Part shown: positions 1 through 11,573 of the stretch, piece after piece
Layout: each line of letters begins with the position of its first letter
How positions within the stretch are numbered: position 1 is the stretch's first letter
The notes under the pieces: generated by a model
Told to the model about the DNA's origin: nothing
Databases searched by the model: none
The model's input: the letters and a program-made list of their open reading frames with translations, nothing else
Program-made: the position numbers and the translations under genes
From: Coprinellus micaceus
Lineage: Eukaryota; Basidiomycota; Agaricomycetes; Agaricales; Psathyrellaceae
NCBI GenBank assembly: GCA_951394405.1
Contig: OX596340.1
Span: 620,001-684,000 of the forward strand
DNA length: 64,000 bases
Direction of reading: 5' to 3'

Positions 1-3000
1 TATCCAACGAAGTTTCCGGCCTCTCTCCCAGAACGATGGGAGGGAGGCTGCGAGCACGAAGGTGTGCCTGGTGCTGGATCCCCCATTCCAACTTGGAGGG
101 GACCTCAACGAACATAACCTTACGGTCAGGGAACCCTGACAGCCAGGCGACAAGCTTCTGACAAACGGAAAGCGAATGGGCCTGTCCTGAATGGACAGAC
201 GGGTCTACCACTCGTTTTGCCATGGCAATAGAGTCGGTGAAGATGACTATCCGGTCGCAATCCTTGAGGGACGAACCCTTAAGGACTGCATTCCGGATCG
301 CAAAGAGCTCGGCGTCAGACGCCAGCACCTTGCCCGCTGCCCAAGCAGACGAGCCAGAGAGGTCGATCGGGCCTTCGAACACGAAGGCCGCGGTCGCATG
401 ATGCCTGGTCGATGTCTTGGGAACAGACGCATCCGTCCCAAAACACACCGTGCGTGGTTGCCCACGCGCGACATTGAACAGGGTATTGAGTTCGGTACGC
501 CTCCGGTTGAGGGGCTCCTCACCATAGGTATCGTACTCATTGAATTTGACCTGGGCCTCGAAGAGGTCCATAAGTCGAAGACCTGGCAAGGCCTCCTCCG
601 CGACAGGGGAGAAGACCTCCGTGAGCGAACCCAGATTCTTGGCCGTCTGAGTAATCGCATCACGCACCTTGCCCTGCTTCTCAAGTGGAAGCCAGACAGA
701 TGAACCGTCATGTGGGTCGGCGCCCTTCCGGAACTCCTCAGGTAAGAGGGAGCGGAGAGGGTGCGTTTCCGAGAGGGTCGCCGTCCTGAAAACCGCCCGT
801 TGGGACAGCTTCCGAAGATGGAGACGAATGGGAGGGAGGCCTGCAAGGCACTCAACTCCTCCAGTAGGGGACGTGCGAAACGCCCCCACAATCCAGCATG
901 CGGCTTTACGCTGCATGGTGGTCAGAGCTTTGAGGGCGCCAACGTTCTTGGCTCCCTCATAATACCAGAGTCTATGTCCGTACGTTGCGACCGGAAGGAC
1001 GCACGCACGGAATAAGATCCGTTTGTTCTTGGGAGTTAACCCTCGAGTAGAGTTGCCCAGCATCCTCATCGCCATTACAGTGGTGAGTGCTTTGCAAGTG
1101 TAATACCGTACGTGCTCCTGGAACGTGAGCTTCCGATCAAAGTAGAAACCCAAGTATCTCCAAAACTTCTTGGGTTTGAGAGGGGTATCCCCCGTGAAGG
1201 GGGCAAACCCAAGGTCGATAGGGCGATCCCAACCGGAATGCGCTCTACTGAAGTGGAACAGCTCGTTCTTGGTATGTTCCATAACCAAGCCCGCTGCTGT
1301 AAATAGGTCGAACATAACCGCGTATGCATGGCGAAGCATCACACAGTTCGTTGCGATGTCTGGAGACTGAGCCGCAAAGGATCCGTCATCCACATAAGAT
1401 ATGAGAGTGGTGCCCAAGCCCCGCTCCCGTATGCGATATAGCTTCATGATAGGAGCTACGATGAGCGCAGACAGGACTGGGGACAGGGCAGAGCCCTGGC
1501 CCACTCCAACATCCGCGCGAAAGGGTTCCGAGGTGTAGTTGTTCCACACATAGGACGTGTGTCTCTCCACCAAGTATGATTTAAAGAAGGCCACCACCCG
1601 AGGGTGAAAGCCCATCTTGCGAAGTACCTCGAGTAAAAACTCGTGGTTGATTGAGGGGAAGAACTGAGCAATGTCGAAGGCCAACACGCTCGTATGATAC
1701 CCCTTGGCCCAACCTGTTCGCACCAAGTGTGTCAGGTATAAGCCGGCGTCTTCGGTGGAGCGCTGACGCACCCCTCCCATTTGATTAGGGTCGACAAGAT
1801 CATACTTGATCATGTCGAACTGGAAACGGTTGGAAATCATCTTTTCAACCAATTTACCAAGGGTGTTCAGGAGCACGATGGGCCTGAACGCCTTCGGCGT
1901 GTCATAGGACGGTTTATTCGGTTTGGGGATAATAACCGATACCGAATCCTTAAAGTGTTTCGGCCAATGCCCCACCTCCATGCATGCATTAGCCAAATCG
2001 ATGATGAGACGCTCGCACTCGGGTGCGGCGAGAATGTACTTCAGGTGAGCCCACGTTACATGGTCAGGGCCTGGAGCGGAGCGTGACGAACACGCCTGGA
2101 GTGCCTCTCGCAACTCCAAGGATGAGAATACGGGCCACTCTCGGACATCGAGGTCCTCCAGCGGTTCCAGTACACTCGTATCGATCGGACGATCGTTGGC
2201 CGCATTGTAAGTGCCATGCAGGGCACCCCAAAGTTGACCGAGCTCGTGACAAGGCTCTCCGTTAAATTGGATAGCCTCGCTCGGAGGGTTTTTGCGCTCC
2301 TTGATCCAGGACATAAGATCCCAAGGACGGGCATGAGTTTCTGAGATATCTTTGATGCGTTCATCAAAGAACTCGTGTTTGGTCTTTCTTACAACAGACC
2401 GAAATGCACGACGAGTCTCTGGGGAGTTATCCCCTTGGTACTCGTCATACACCTTTTGACACTCTTCATCCCACCACTTCTTGGAGTGAGGAGTGATGAT
2501 GTATTCTTCAGAGTGGGCAAGCCAAGCTCTGTTGAATACATTCACGATAGCAGAGGAAAGGGAATCAATCCCCTCTCTGGTACCGAGGTCGTGTACGCCG
2601 TTAAGCGCCGGCAAATCTTGCATGACTTGCACTAAGAACTCCGTCTCTGAATCCGACTTGGGTTTCAGAGTACGGCCTTGGATCCTCTCGACCGCGTGGT
2701 CAAGGTGGATGACAGATGTGAGCGGAACATGGTCCGACTCTCCTTGAAGGGGAAGGTTCCGGAGCGGAGCACTCGCGATAACCTCAGGAGGGGGAAGGAA
2801 CACCAGATCTATGACGGACCTGATGTTCTCATCGGCTCGGGATACAAAGGTGGGCCCGATGTTCTGGGGTGGAGCGTACTCCAAACCCAGAGTAGCAGCA
2901 GTGTCCATAAGGAGCACCGCCTTTGCCCGGTGGTGAGCGACCTCGTCGTCCCACTGGCTCGAGTGACAGTTGAAATCCCCTGACATATGATGTAAATGGG

Positions 3001-3408
3001 GAAGTCGATGCGCACGCTCAGCAATGAGGTCAATCCCTCTGTGCTGATCGTCGGAGTAAACATTCATGAGATGGATAGGTTCATTCCCCACAAAGAGGGA
3101 GATGATCATAACATCCCGATCATCGATAAGGTCTCGACGGTACGTCGGACGCATAGTGTCCAGACGTCTAGAAATGTAGGTTAAAACGCGAGGCACGACC
3201 ATTGTGGATGGCGAGGTGAACCAATCACCTCGGAGCCCTCCTTATCCGTAGCTGAGGGGGCATGTCTTATCAGTCGCCAGGGCGGCTCTTGGAGAAAGAG
3301 AACATCGAATTTATTACATTCGCGTTCGAGAAATACATTCAGAGACTCGTAAGACTTTGCAATGTTAAAAGTACAGACACGTAGTTTACTGATTACCGAT
3401 CTAACCAT
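1..3408 (-). pseudogene. LINE-A1 ORF2 (endonuclease-RT-RNase H), partial and frameshifted
   Basis: This is ORF2 of a Tad1-like non-LTR retrotransposon. The enzyme nicks target DNA and reverse-transcribes its own RNA there. The start ATG (3408-3406) overlaps the ORF1 stop as TAATG. Compared with the intact copy at 24641-28525, a 31-bp deletion between two AGGC repeats near 3200 shifts the frame, and translation ends at 3181 after about 75 codons. Downstream, the endonuclease GDFNCHSSQWD segment, the SDH motif, the RT YVDD box (near 1395) and the start of RNase H are still readable at the DNA level. The copy runs off the left window edge, at the point equivalent to about 25086 of the intact copy, so its 3' end is not visible. 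It is a dead copy. Whether other frameshifts exist was not checked base by base. Confidence 0.85.
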
Positions 3409-3962
3409 TAAACAGGGTGTGAGTGAGCGATTTGCCTGCCGTGTTGTTGAATGACACGTACCTTGGCATAGAGAGAGTCGATCTTGGGACGATCGAAACG
3501 AGCGGTCCAGAACTCACACCGCCGATCCGTGGCGATGTGACCTTCCTTGCGACAATTGATGCACCTCCGGGTGTGAGGGCAGGCGGTGACCTCCGGGGGA
3601 GTGGGGTCGATAGGAGGGTGAGCCTTAGGCTGACCCTTGCAGCACGTCGCGTGCGAGCGATGCTCGTGTTCGCAATGAGGCTGGCCGCAGATTGGGCACC
3701 GTGCGTGAGCTCGGCACCCGACAGTAGGGTGACCCCAACGCCAGCAGTTCTGGCAAAGAGGGACACCGGGTTGGGGGGTTGCTGTTGTGTTGTGCTCAGT
3801 CGCAATCCAATGGCATAGACCTCTGCCCTCGTAGGCTCACAGACTGCCGTCAGCCACACATAGGTTCCCAGAGCAACCACAGTGTGCAACAGTCTAACCG
3901 AGCCTGGGCACGTCTAGCTTGGCTGTTTGGTACCCCATTCAGTTAGCAGTTCATGCAACCAA

Positions 3963-4034
3963 GACCGGATAGCTCAGTGGTTAGAGCATCCACCCGGAGA
4001 TGGGAAGGTCCTTGGTTCAAACCCAGGTCTGGTC
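3963..4034 (+). tRNA. tRNA-like pol III gene in left LTR of TRIM-1
   Basis: A 72-nt tRNA cloverleaf is visible. The 7-bp acceptor stem pairs GACCGGA with TCTGGTC (one G-T pair). The D stem pairs GCTC with GAGC and the T stem pairs CTTGG with CCAGG around TTCAAAC. The A box (TAGCTCAGTGG) and B box (GGTTCAAACCC) are intact, and a TTTT terminator lies at 4039-4042, five bases after the acceptor. The anticodon arm is poor: the loop is CCGGAGA, there is no T at position 33, and two of five stem pairs fail. It is therefore probably a tRNA-derived transcription unit and not a working tRNA, and no identity is assigned. Confidence 0.65.
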
Positions 4035-4303
4035 ATTCTTTTCTGTCACTTGTGTCGCAAAAGTTATGAGCCCCGGACGCTACCGCGCCCTGACAGATTG
4101 GATTGCATCGGATCAAGGGGCTGTGTTGTGTTGTGCTCAGTCGCAATCCAATGGCATAGACCTCTGCCCTCGTAGGCTCACAGACTGCCGTCAGCCACAC
4201 ATAGGTTCCCAGAGCAACCACAGTGTGCAACAGTCTAACCGAGCCTGGGCACGTCTAGCTTGGCTGTTTGGTACCCCATTCAGTTAGCAGTTCATGCAAC
4301 CAA

Positions 4304-4375
4304 GACCGGATAGCTCAGTGGTTAGAGCATCCACCCGGAGATGGGAAGGTCCTTGGTTCAAACCCAGGTCTGGTC
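4304..4375 (+). tRNA. tRNA-like pol III gene in right LTR of TRIM-1
   Basis: This is the second copy of the tRNA-like unit at the same offset (180 bases) from its LTR start. It has the same arms, A and B boxes and anticodon loop as the copy at 3963-4034, and a TTTT run at 4380-4383. Confidence 0.65.
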
Positions 4376-5251
4376 ATTCTTTTCTGTCACTTGTGTCGCA
4401 ACAGTTGCTCCACGAATGAAGCACTCCCTCCCGAGGACGATGATGCGCTTGTCGATCAAGCACTTCGCACGGGATCCGTGTTGGGAATCCCAGATGTTGA
4501 AGTAGGCCGTGGCGGAGGTGCTGCGGTCCGACTCCTTGATAACCTGAGGCATAGCCGTCAGGTGGATGTAGACAGAGAGAGGGGAAGCCTCGAGGGCGGT
4601 CCTGATATCTCCGGCAGTGGTGGTGTCACCGCTGGCGTTGCGGTAACGAGGACAGCCGACGATCTTGAGGTAAGACGTCGACGAAGGGAGACCCGCCCAG
4701 ATCTTCTTGGCAAGGTCGGGATAGGCGGCATGCAGCCATCTGCGAATGACATCGAGGTCGTTCTCGGACGGTACTTCCGTCGTGGTGAGGGCCCAGCCCC
4801 CAGTGGTGTTGCTCCTGGAGAGGATGCGAATCCTCGATTGCCGGACTTCGAGAGCAGTATTGAGACCGCCTTGCACGGTTTCCCAAGGAGGGGCAGGGGC
4901 CTTGACGCCCTCGCCAAAGATGACGATGACTTGCCTTCGAGAAGGCCCGTCAATCGTAAAGGGAGCCTTCGCCGGCTTCTTCTTCTTCAACTTCGAAGAA
5001 CCAGAAGCGCCAGAAGGCGAGGGGTTCGCGTCCACCATCTTTGCGATGGAAGCTGCGGGGAGATCGGGGCGAGCCTTTGCCAAGATGGCGGCGGACTCAG
5101 CCTTGGAAAGGTTGGCAGCCTTGCGTGCAACGACGACGAAGGTTTGCCGAGCCTTGGGTTTCGTCGCCCCGGCCCGAGGGCCAGCAGGGAGACCTCCACC
5201 CGAGGGAGGACGCTGGAACAGAACCGTCGGTCTAGCCGGTTGGGCATGGAC

Positions 5252-5504
5252 TGTTGGAACTTGGTGACTTGGTGACTCCACCCTTATCCATCCTTATCCA
5301 TTCACAGATCACCCTTATCCATCATGATCTTCCCCTTCATCAGTTATCTTGATCTAATTGGACTTAGTTATCATATCTGGATCATCTAGCATCATGTGAC
5401 CTGATTCCTCTGTATCAACACTCCATGTATTGCCCTGAGGCCCCTTAGTTCAGTACTCTGACCTAGAGGCTTCAGTGTCCCTGCCCCCAGTTACACTTTC
5501 AACA
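5252..5504 (+). repeat. 5' LTR of Copia-1 (253 bp)
   Basis: It starts TGTTGGAAC and ends TTTCAACA, giving the inverted ends TGTTG/CAACA. It matches the 3' LTR at 13316-13625 except that it lacks a 57-bp segment found there. It is directly followed by the primer-binding site. Confidence 0.9.
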
Positions 5505-5521
5505 AGTTATGAGCCCCGCGC
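5505..5521 (+). promoter_or_regulatory. Primer-binding site of Copia-1 (methionine half-tRNA type)
   Basis: AGTTATGAGCCCCGCGC lies directly after the LTR. Its complement contains GGGGCTCATAAC, the conserved anticodon arm of tRNA-Met. Priming from an internal tRNA fragment, not from the 3' CCA end, is known for Drosophila copia and yeast Ty5. The identity is inferred from remembered tRNA sequence. The leader 5522-6210 is pyrimidine-rich and shows no convincing gene. Confidence 0.6.
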
Positions 5522-8500
5522 TCTGAAGACCTCCTTCGTCGTTGTTTCTGCGTTCACCCCACTGCGTACACGTTTCTCACTCGTTCCCCAACGTTTCACG
5601 CGTCTACGCCCGCCGGTTCTCTCGCAATCGGCCTCCCAATTCTCGACGACTTCGACCCTCGTTTCCCGGCCTCCCTTTGCTGCTGGCCCCTTGCTGTCTC
5701 CCCCAGTCGACTCGACGCCAGCGTTTCTAGCCTCCCTCTCGTTCCCTGCCACGTAGCTTGCCAGCTCATCGCAGGATCGGCCCATCTTCCTCCACCCCCA
5801 ACTCATTGCTTTTGGGGTTCCCTTTGTCTTCGCTATTTCGGACCGGCTACTCGGTTCCCTCGGTTCCTCGCTTCCGCACAGGCTCACCGGTACGGTCCCC
5901 TACGCGCTCCCGCGATTTGGACACGTCAGCCGCAGCCTGCCACGTCGTACGACTTGTTCTATTCTGGGTGCTCAACTCGGTCCGATCTCCCTTCGCGTTC
6001 TTTTGCTGATTGCGAGTCCGCTGTCACCCGCACACCCTTCCTTCAACGTTCAACGTATCCCTCGCACCGTCCTCGACACGTCACCACAACAACTGAACCG
6101 CCAACTGCAGCCCCTTCGACGCTGTGACGCATTCTTTCCCCCCAGCCTCAACTCTCTCTCATCTCCCTCCCAGGCAGATCGATATTCGATTGTCTGTAGC
6201 AGCTCTCCCAATGGCCTCATCAGGACCCAACTTTCCGAAACTCGGTGGGACCAACTACCCTTGCTGGTCTGGCGATATGGAGGCCTGGCTCAAGGCCTGT
6301 GGCCTGTGGCGCATCGTTAAAGGTCTCAGTGCTCGCCCTACCTTTGCCTCTATTGCTCCTCCCACTCTGGAAACCGAGTCTTCGACCCCTGGCTCTACTG
6401 CGAAAGCAAAGAAGGTCGCAGCAGCTGCTGCTGAGCTCAAGGACGCTTGGGAAGCGAAGGCTATGGAGATGCAGGATGCCTGGGATCAGAAGAGCGATAA
6501 GGCAGCTGGATGGATCTGGCTGTCTCTGGAGGAGGACGTGAGGACGTTGGTTAGAGGGTGCAAGGATGATCCCCAGGTGATGTGGACGACGTTAGAGGAC
6601 ACCTACCACCAGAAGAAGGCCGGTAACCGCTTCAACGCCTACGATACCCTCTTCTCGATTCGCAAGCAGGACGATGAGTCCCTCCAGACGCTCATCAACC
6701 GTGTGGACGACGCCCTGACGCTCTGTCAGGCCCTTAGGCCTCTGGAGTTCAATATCACCGCTCTCGACAAGGAGCTCTCATCCATGGTCCTTCTCCGTGC
6801 CCTCCCAGAAGACTACTCGCATTTCGTCACCTCCCTCCTCCTCCTCGATAAGCTCGACAAGGCCACGATCACCCAGGCCTTCCTCACTGAGGAGACTCAA
6901 CGTCGACGCCGTGCTGCAGACACCCTCTCTGCCACTGCCCTCTCCGTCTCGTCTTCTGCGTCTTTGACTTGCGCATTCTGCACCCGGTCTGGCCATACCC
7001 AGGCTGACTGCCGTGCGTTTGCCCGTGCCCAGAAGAACGCACGTGAGTACGTGGCATCTGGACCCTCCCAGAAGCGTGGACAGCAGTCCAAGAAGGCCCA
7101 GGAGAAGACTCAGGAGTCGGCCGCCACGTCTGGTGTGACCGAGTTTGCTGGAAATGCAAGTGCTGTTCCGGATCTCGCAGATCCTTCCTCCCCCATCCAA
7201 CCCCATGCTGACTTTCGTTGGAATGCAGACTCAGGCTGCACTTCAACAATGACGCCGCACCGTCACTGGATTCGAAATTATCGTCCTCTCCGTGTTGGTG
7301 TCGAGTTGGCAGACGGCAGTATCATCTACTCTGCTGGGGTTGCGACTGTGGTCATTGACCCAGTGGTGGACGGGAAGAGGATTCGATCTGTAGAGCTTAC
7401 ACGTGTTCTCCATGTACCCCAACTCCGTTCTAATCTCCTATCATGCCTTTACCTCACTCGGTGCTGCGGTTTCTCCATCCTCATCGACTCAGCCTTCATG
7501 CACTTCATGCGTAGCGGTATGACGCTGTTTCGAGCTCGAATCACATCCAACAACGCTGCCTTCATCGATGGAGCTACTCGAACCGCTGTAGAGTCTGCGA
7601 ACGCCCTTACGACACGTCCCCTTGACCTCCAGCTCTGGCATGAACGTCTCTGCCACCACAACACCGCCGACATTTCAAAACTCATCTCTGGCGGTCTGGC
7701 TACTGGCATCTCCCTCTCCTCTTCTGCGAAGCGAGACCTCATCTGCGAGCCCTGTCTGGCTGGCAAGATGCACTCTGGGTCGTTTCCCTCAACTGGGAAC
7801 CGTGCCTCGCATCCCCTTGACCTTGTCCACTCCGATCTGTGCGGTCCCATGTCCGTCTCGACCCCAGAAGGCTTTCGTTACTGGTGTGTCTTCATTGACG
7901 ACCATACGCGCTATCGGGTCACGGTCATGCTCAAGCGGAAGAGTGACACATTCGCCGCCTTCAAGCTGTTCAAGGCTCTTGCTGAGACGCAGCTGGGTCG
8001 AAAGATCAAGGCTCTGCATGACGACAAGGGTGGCGAGTACATGTCCACCGAGTTCAACACATTCTGTGACGACTCTGGCATTCTCAGACTCCATACAACT
8101 CGAAATCGTCCTCAACAGAATGGTGATGCAGAACGAGCCAACCGGGTCATGCTAGAGGATGTGACTGCAATGCTCCACCAGGCCAAGCTGCCTCCCAGCT
8201 TCTGGGGTCGCTGCCTTGCCACCCAGGTGAAGGTCTGGAACTGCCTGCCTACCTCTGCGCTTCCGGGTAAGACACCCTATGAAGCCTGGTACAGCAAGAA
8301 GCCAGATCTCAGCCGCTTCAGGGTGTTTGGATGCACTGCCTACGTCTTTGTGCAGAAGGACAAGCGCAAGAAGCTGGAGTCCCACATGCGCAAGTGTCTC
8401 TTTGTGGGCTATCCGTCGGATTACAAGGGCTGGGACTTCTACGATCCCACCACCAAGCAGTTCTTTGTCTCTGAACGTGCTGAGTTTGACGAACGCTACT

Positions 8501-9030
8501 TTCCTGGTCTCAGGATGAACAACTCCATCGACCACAACCTCCTCCATCTTCTTGGACAACCACCCACCGCTCCCATCCCCTCTGGCGCCCCTGCTGCGTC
8601 CCCAGACGTTCCTGATGACATTGAGGTTCCCCAGATGCCTGTGCATCTACCTGCTCACATTGAGCCACCCCCAGCACCTCGAGGTGCTTCACCGGTTCCA
8701 GTCCCCCTTCTGAATCTGCCTGCTCCTCCACCGCCTGCCCCTGCTCCTGCCCAGCTTCGTGGTGCGAGTCCTGCCCCTCAGCCTGTCAGACGCACAGGAC
8801 GGCAGTCAAAGCAGCCAGGGGAGTGGTGGAAGGTGGCTAAACCGGTTCAACGTGGTGCTAGCCTCAGTGATTCTGACTCTGAATCTGAACGCTCACCCTC
8901 CCCTCCTCCTGCACCTGCCCTTCCCATGCCTGCACCTCCTGTCCCAGCTCCTGCACCTGCACCTGCGCCACCTCTTGCTGCCCCTGCACCTCGTCCTCTC
9001 ACCGCCCCTGCCCTTGGCCGGGCCCTTGCA

Positions 9031-9044
9031 CCACAACTCGCCCC
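9031..9044. repeat. Target-site duplication of LINE-A4 (left copy)
   Basis: CCACAACTCGCCCC occurs here and again at 11574-11587, on either side of LINE-A4. A 14-bp duplication next to a poly(A) tail is typical of target-primed reverse transcription. Confidence 0.9.
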
Positions 9045-11573
9045 TTTTTTTTTTTTTTTTTTCTTTTTTTTTGAATTCAGCTTTTGTATTCCGGGGCACA
9101 CAGGCAGTCCGGTCGCTAGCTACTACACAAAGTATTTCTACGATACATACAGCCAACATTTACAAACAGACGCATAAACGCAGCGATAGGGCGAAAGATA
9201 GAACTCCCCCGAAGCGAAGTTCAAGACTCGTGTGCGAAGCCTTTGTAGGCGACGCCAGAAGGACAAGCTTTATTGCGGTGCCCCTCCCCAAACTTAGCCG
9301 ACCGGCTACTAAGTAAACGCGTTTCGATCCAGGCTCCCGGCGGGTTCTCCACACCCTCCGGTAGGCACCTCTGTAGAAGCACCCAACTTAGTCCAGCTCT
9401 CATCCGCAATCAGTTGTGGAGACTGACACGTCGAGCCGGCTACCAGGTCCTACGCGCGTAAACCGTTGGCCTTTACAGCCTGGTCCAGGAAAGGCCGCAA
9501 GCCACTTATCCAATACCCACTGGCGGTGGGTGACGATATTGGAACCCGAAAGAAAATGCGGGCGGGTTCTCCATCAAGAATCCGACGAACTCACGCAAGA
9601 AGCGAGGAATCCGATCGAGAGTTTCAAGCACTCCGCAGTGCGTGAAGATGTGACGCCGGGTTTGCGTCGGGTGACCACACTCACACTCGTGAGTGTCATG
9701 GCCTGGAATATTGAACCGTCGATAGTACTCGCCTATCGGGGCATGATTGAGAACGGCTCTGGCAAAACGAGCGCAGAGTACGTTGTCCTCGTTGACATTA
9801 CGTAGCCACGTACCGCCATTGACGTACGTGGGACGAAGAGGCTTCCCCTTGGGGTCGCTGAACACCAGGAACTGGTGCCCGAGGTAGTCAGGGTCGCGGG
9901 CCATAGTGGTCCACGCATCCAACGCTGAGTCGGCCACATGCTTGCGCACGCTATCCAACGAAGTTTCCGGCCTTTCCCCTAGAACGATAGGAGGGAGGCT
10001 GCGAGCACGAAGATGTGCCTGGTGTTGAATCCCCCATTCCAACTTGGAGGGGACCTCAACAAACATAACCTTGCGGTCAGGGAACCCTGACAGCCAGGTG
10101 ACTAGCTTCCGACAGACGGTAAGCGAATGTGCCTGCCCTGAGTGAACAGACGGATCTACCGCTCGTTTTGCCATGGCAATAGAATCGGTGAAAATGACTA
10201 TCCGGTCGCAGTCCTCAAGGGACGAACCCTTAAGGACTGCATTCCGGATCGCAAAGAGCTCAGCGTCAGACGCCAGCACCTTGCCCGCTGCCCAAGCAGA
10301 CAAGCCAGAGAGGTCGACCGGGCCTTCGAAGACGAAGGCCGCAGTCGCATGATGCCTGGTCGACGTTTTGGGAACAGACGCATCCGTCCCAAAACACACC
10401 ATACGCGGTTGCCCACGCGCGACGTTGAACAGGGTATTGAGTTCGGTACGCCTCCGGTTGAGGGGTTCCTCACCATAGGTATCGTACTCATTGAATTTGA
10501 CCTGGGCCTCGAAGAGGTCCATAAGTCGAAGACCTGGCAAGGCCTCCTCCGCGACAGGGGAGAAGACCTCCGTGAGCGAACCCAGATTCTTGGCCGTCTG
10601 AGTAATCGCATCACGCACCTTGTCCTGCTTCTCGAGTGGAAGCCAGACAGATGAACCGTAATGTGGATCAGCTCCCTTCCGGAACTCCTCGGGTAAGAGG
10701 GAGCGGAGAGGGTGCGTTTCCGAGAGCGTCGCCGTCCTGTAGACCGCCCGTTGGGACAGCTTACGAAGATGAAGACGAATGGGGGGGAGGCCCGCAAGGC
10801 ACTCGACTCCTCCAGTAGGGGACGTGCGAAACGCCCCTACAATCCAGCATGCGGCTTTGCGCTGCATGGTGGTCAAAGCTTTGAGGGCGCCAATGTTCTT
10901 GGCTCCTTCATAGTACCAGAGTCTATGTCCGTACGTTGCGACCGGGAGGACGCAAGCACGGAATAAGATCCGTTTGTTCTTGGGAGTTAACCCTCGAGTA
11001 GAATTGCCTAGCATTCTCATCGCCATGACGGTGGTGAGTGCTTTGCAGGTGTAGTATCGTACGTGCTCCTGGAAAGTGAGCTTCCGATCAAAGTAAAAAC
11101 CCAAGTATCTCCAAAACTTCTTGGGTTTGAGAGGGGTGTCCCCTGTGAAGGGGGCAAACCCTAGGTCGATAGGGCGATCCCAGCCGGAATGCGCTCTACT
11201 GAAGTGGAACAGCTCGTTCTTGGTGTGTTCCATCACCAAGCCCGCCGCTGTGAATAAATCGAACATAACCGCGTACGCATGGCGAAGCATCACGCAGTTC
11301 GTTGCGATGTCCGGAGACTGAGCCGCGAAGGATCCGTCATCCACATAAGATATGAGAGTAGTGCCAAGGCCCTGCTCCCGTATGCGATATAGCTTCATGA
11401 TAGGCGCTACGATGAGTGCGGACAGGACTGGGGACAAGGCAGATCCCTGGCCCACTCCAACATCCGCACGAAATGGTTCCGAGGTGTAGTTGTTCCACAC
11501 GTAGGACGTGTGTCTCTCCACCAGGTAAGATTTAAAGAAGGCCACCACCCGAGGGTGGAAGCCCAGCCACAAC
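9045..11573 (-). mobile_element. LINE-A4: 5'-truncated LINE inserted in Copia-1
   Basis: A minus-strand LINE-A copy with a poly(A) tail (T-run 9045-9072, with one C at 9063), a 3' UTR (9073-9505) and the 3' half of ORF2. The 5' truncation falls inside the RT domain at about 11568, followed by a few extra bases before the right target duplication (11574-11587). The 3' UTR is nearly identical to that of LINE-A2 at 24208-24640. Confidence 0.92.
9506..11568 (-). pseudogene. LINE-A4 ORF2 fragment (RT to C-terminus)
   Basis: The LINE-A ORF2 reads from the GFHPRVVAFFKSY segment inside RT to its natural stop at 9506, with no internal stop. It keeps the RT motif GVGQGSALSP, SYVDDG, the RNase H residues (GTDASV, SDAELFAI, FTDSIAMAK) and the C-terminal CECGHPTQTRRHIFTHC Cys/His motif. 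The endonuclease and the first part of RT are missing and there is no start codon of its own. The open frame extends by chance into antisense Copia sequence up to 11701. Confidence 0.85.

Larger units (their letters stand above)
3783..4403 (+). mobile_element. TRIM-1: miniature LTR retroelement carrying tRNA-like genes
   Basis: A 621-bp element with two direct terminal repeats (3783-4061 and 4124-4403) flanks a 62-bp internal region (4062-4123). The LTRs start TGTTG and end CAACA, except that the left LTR has lost one C at its 3' end. The element is flanked by the 5-bp target duplication GTTGC (3778-3782 and 4404-4408), and the interrupted LINE-A ORF1 reads across when compared with the intact copy. 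The internal region starts AGTTATGAGCCCCG, a primer-binding site complementary to a tRNA-Met anticodon arm. It ends TCAAGGGGCTG, a polypurine tract. There is no coding capacity, so it must be mobilised in trans. Each LTR contains a complete tRNA-like pol III gene. Confidence 0.9.
3408..5251 (-). pseudogene. LINE-A1 ORF1 (Gag-like), C-terminal part split by a TRIM
   Basis: This is the C-terminal part of the LINE-A ORF1, a Gag-like RNA-binding protein. It is split by TRIM-1 (3783-4403) and cut at its N-terminal side by the Copia-1 LTR at 5252. The segment 3408-3782 encodes the Cys/His knuckles, including CINCRKEGH-type spacing. The segment 4404-5251 encodes the conserved central domain. The reading is closely similar to residues about 360-769 of the intact ORF1 at 28525-30834. 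The stop TAA (3410-3408) overlaps the ORF2 start. The N-terminal part that should continue to the right of 5251 is absent, because beyond Copia-1 lies a LINE-B copy in the opposite orientation. Confidence 0.85.

Noticed and set aside
3963..4375. Host tRNA gene cluster
   Set aside because: The units lie inside LTRs with target duplications, recur at other LTRs at a fixed offset, and have a defective anticodon arm.
3783..4403. Tandem SINE dimer
   Set aside because: There is no A-tail, the duplications are exactly 5 bp, ends are TG...CA, and a primer site and purine tract lie between the repeats; this fits an LTR element.
6124..6210. Upstream extension of Copia-1 Gag
   Set aside because: The frame is open but has no ATG before 6211.
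9045..9177. Copia-1 gag-pol frame running on to 9177
   Set aside because: The codons after 9044 read the LINE-A4 tail and 3' UTR by chance.
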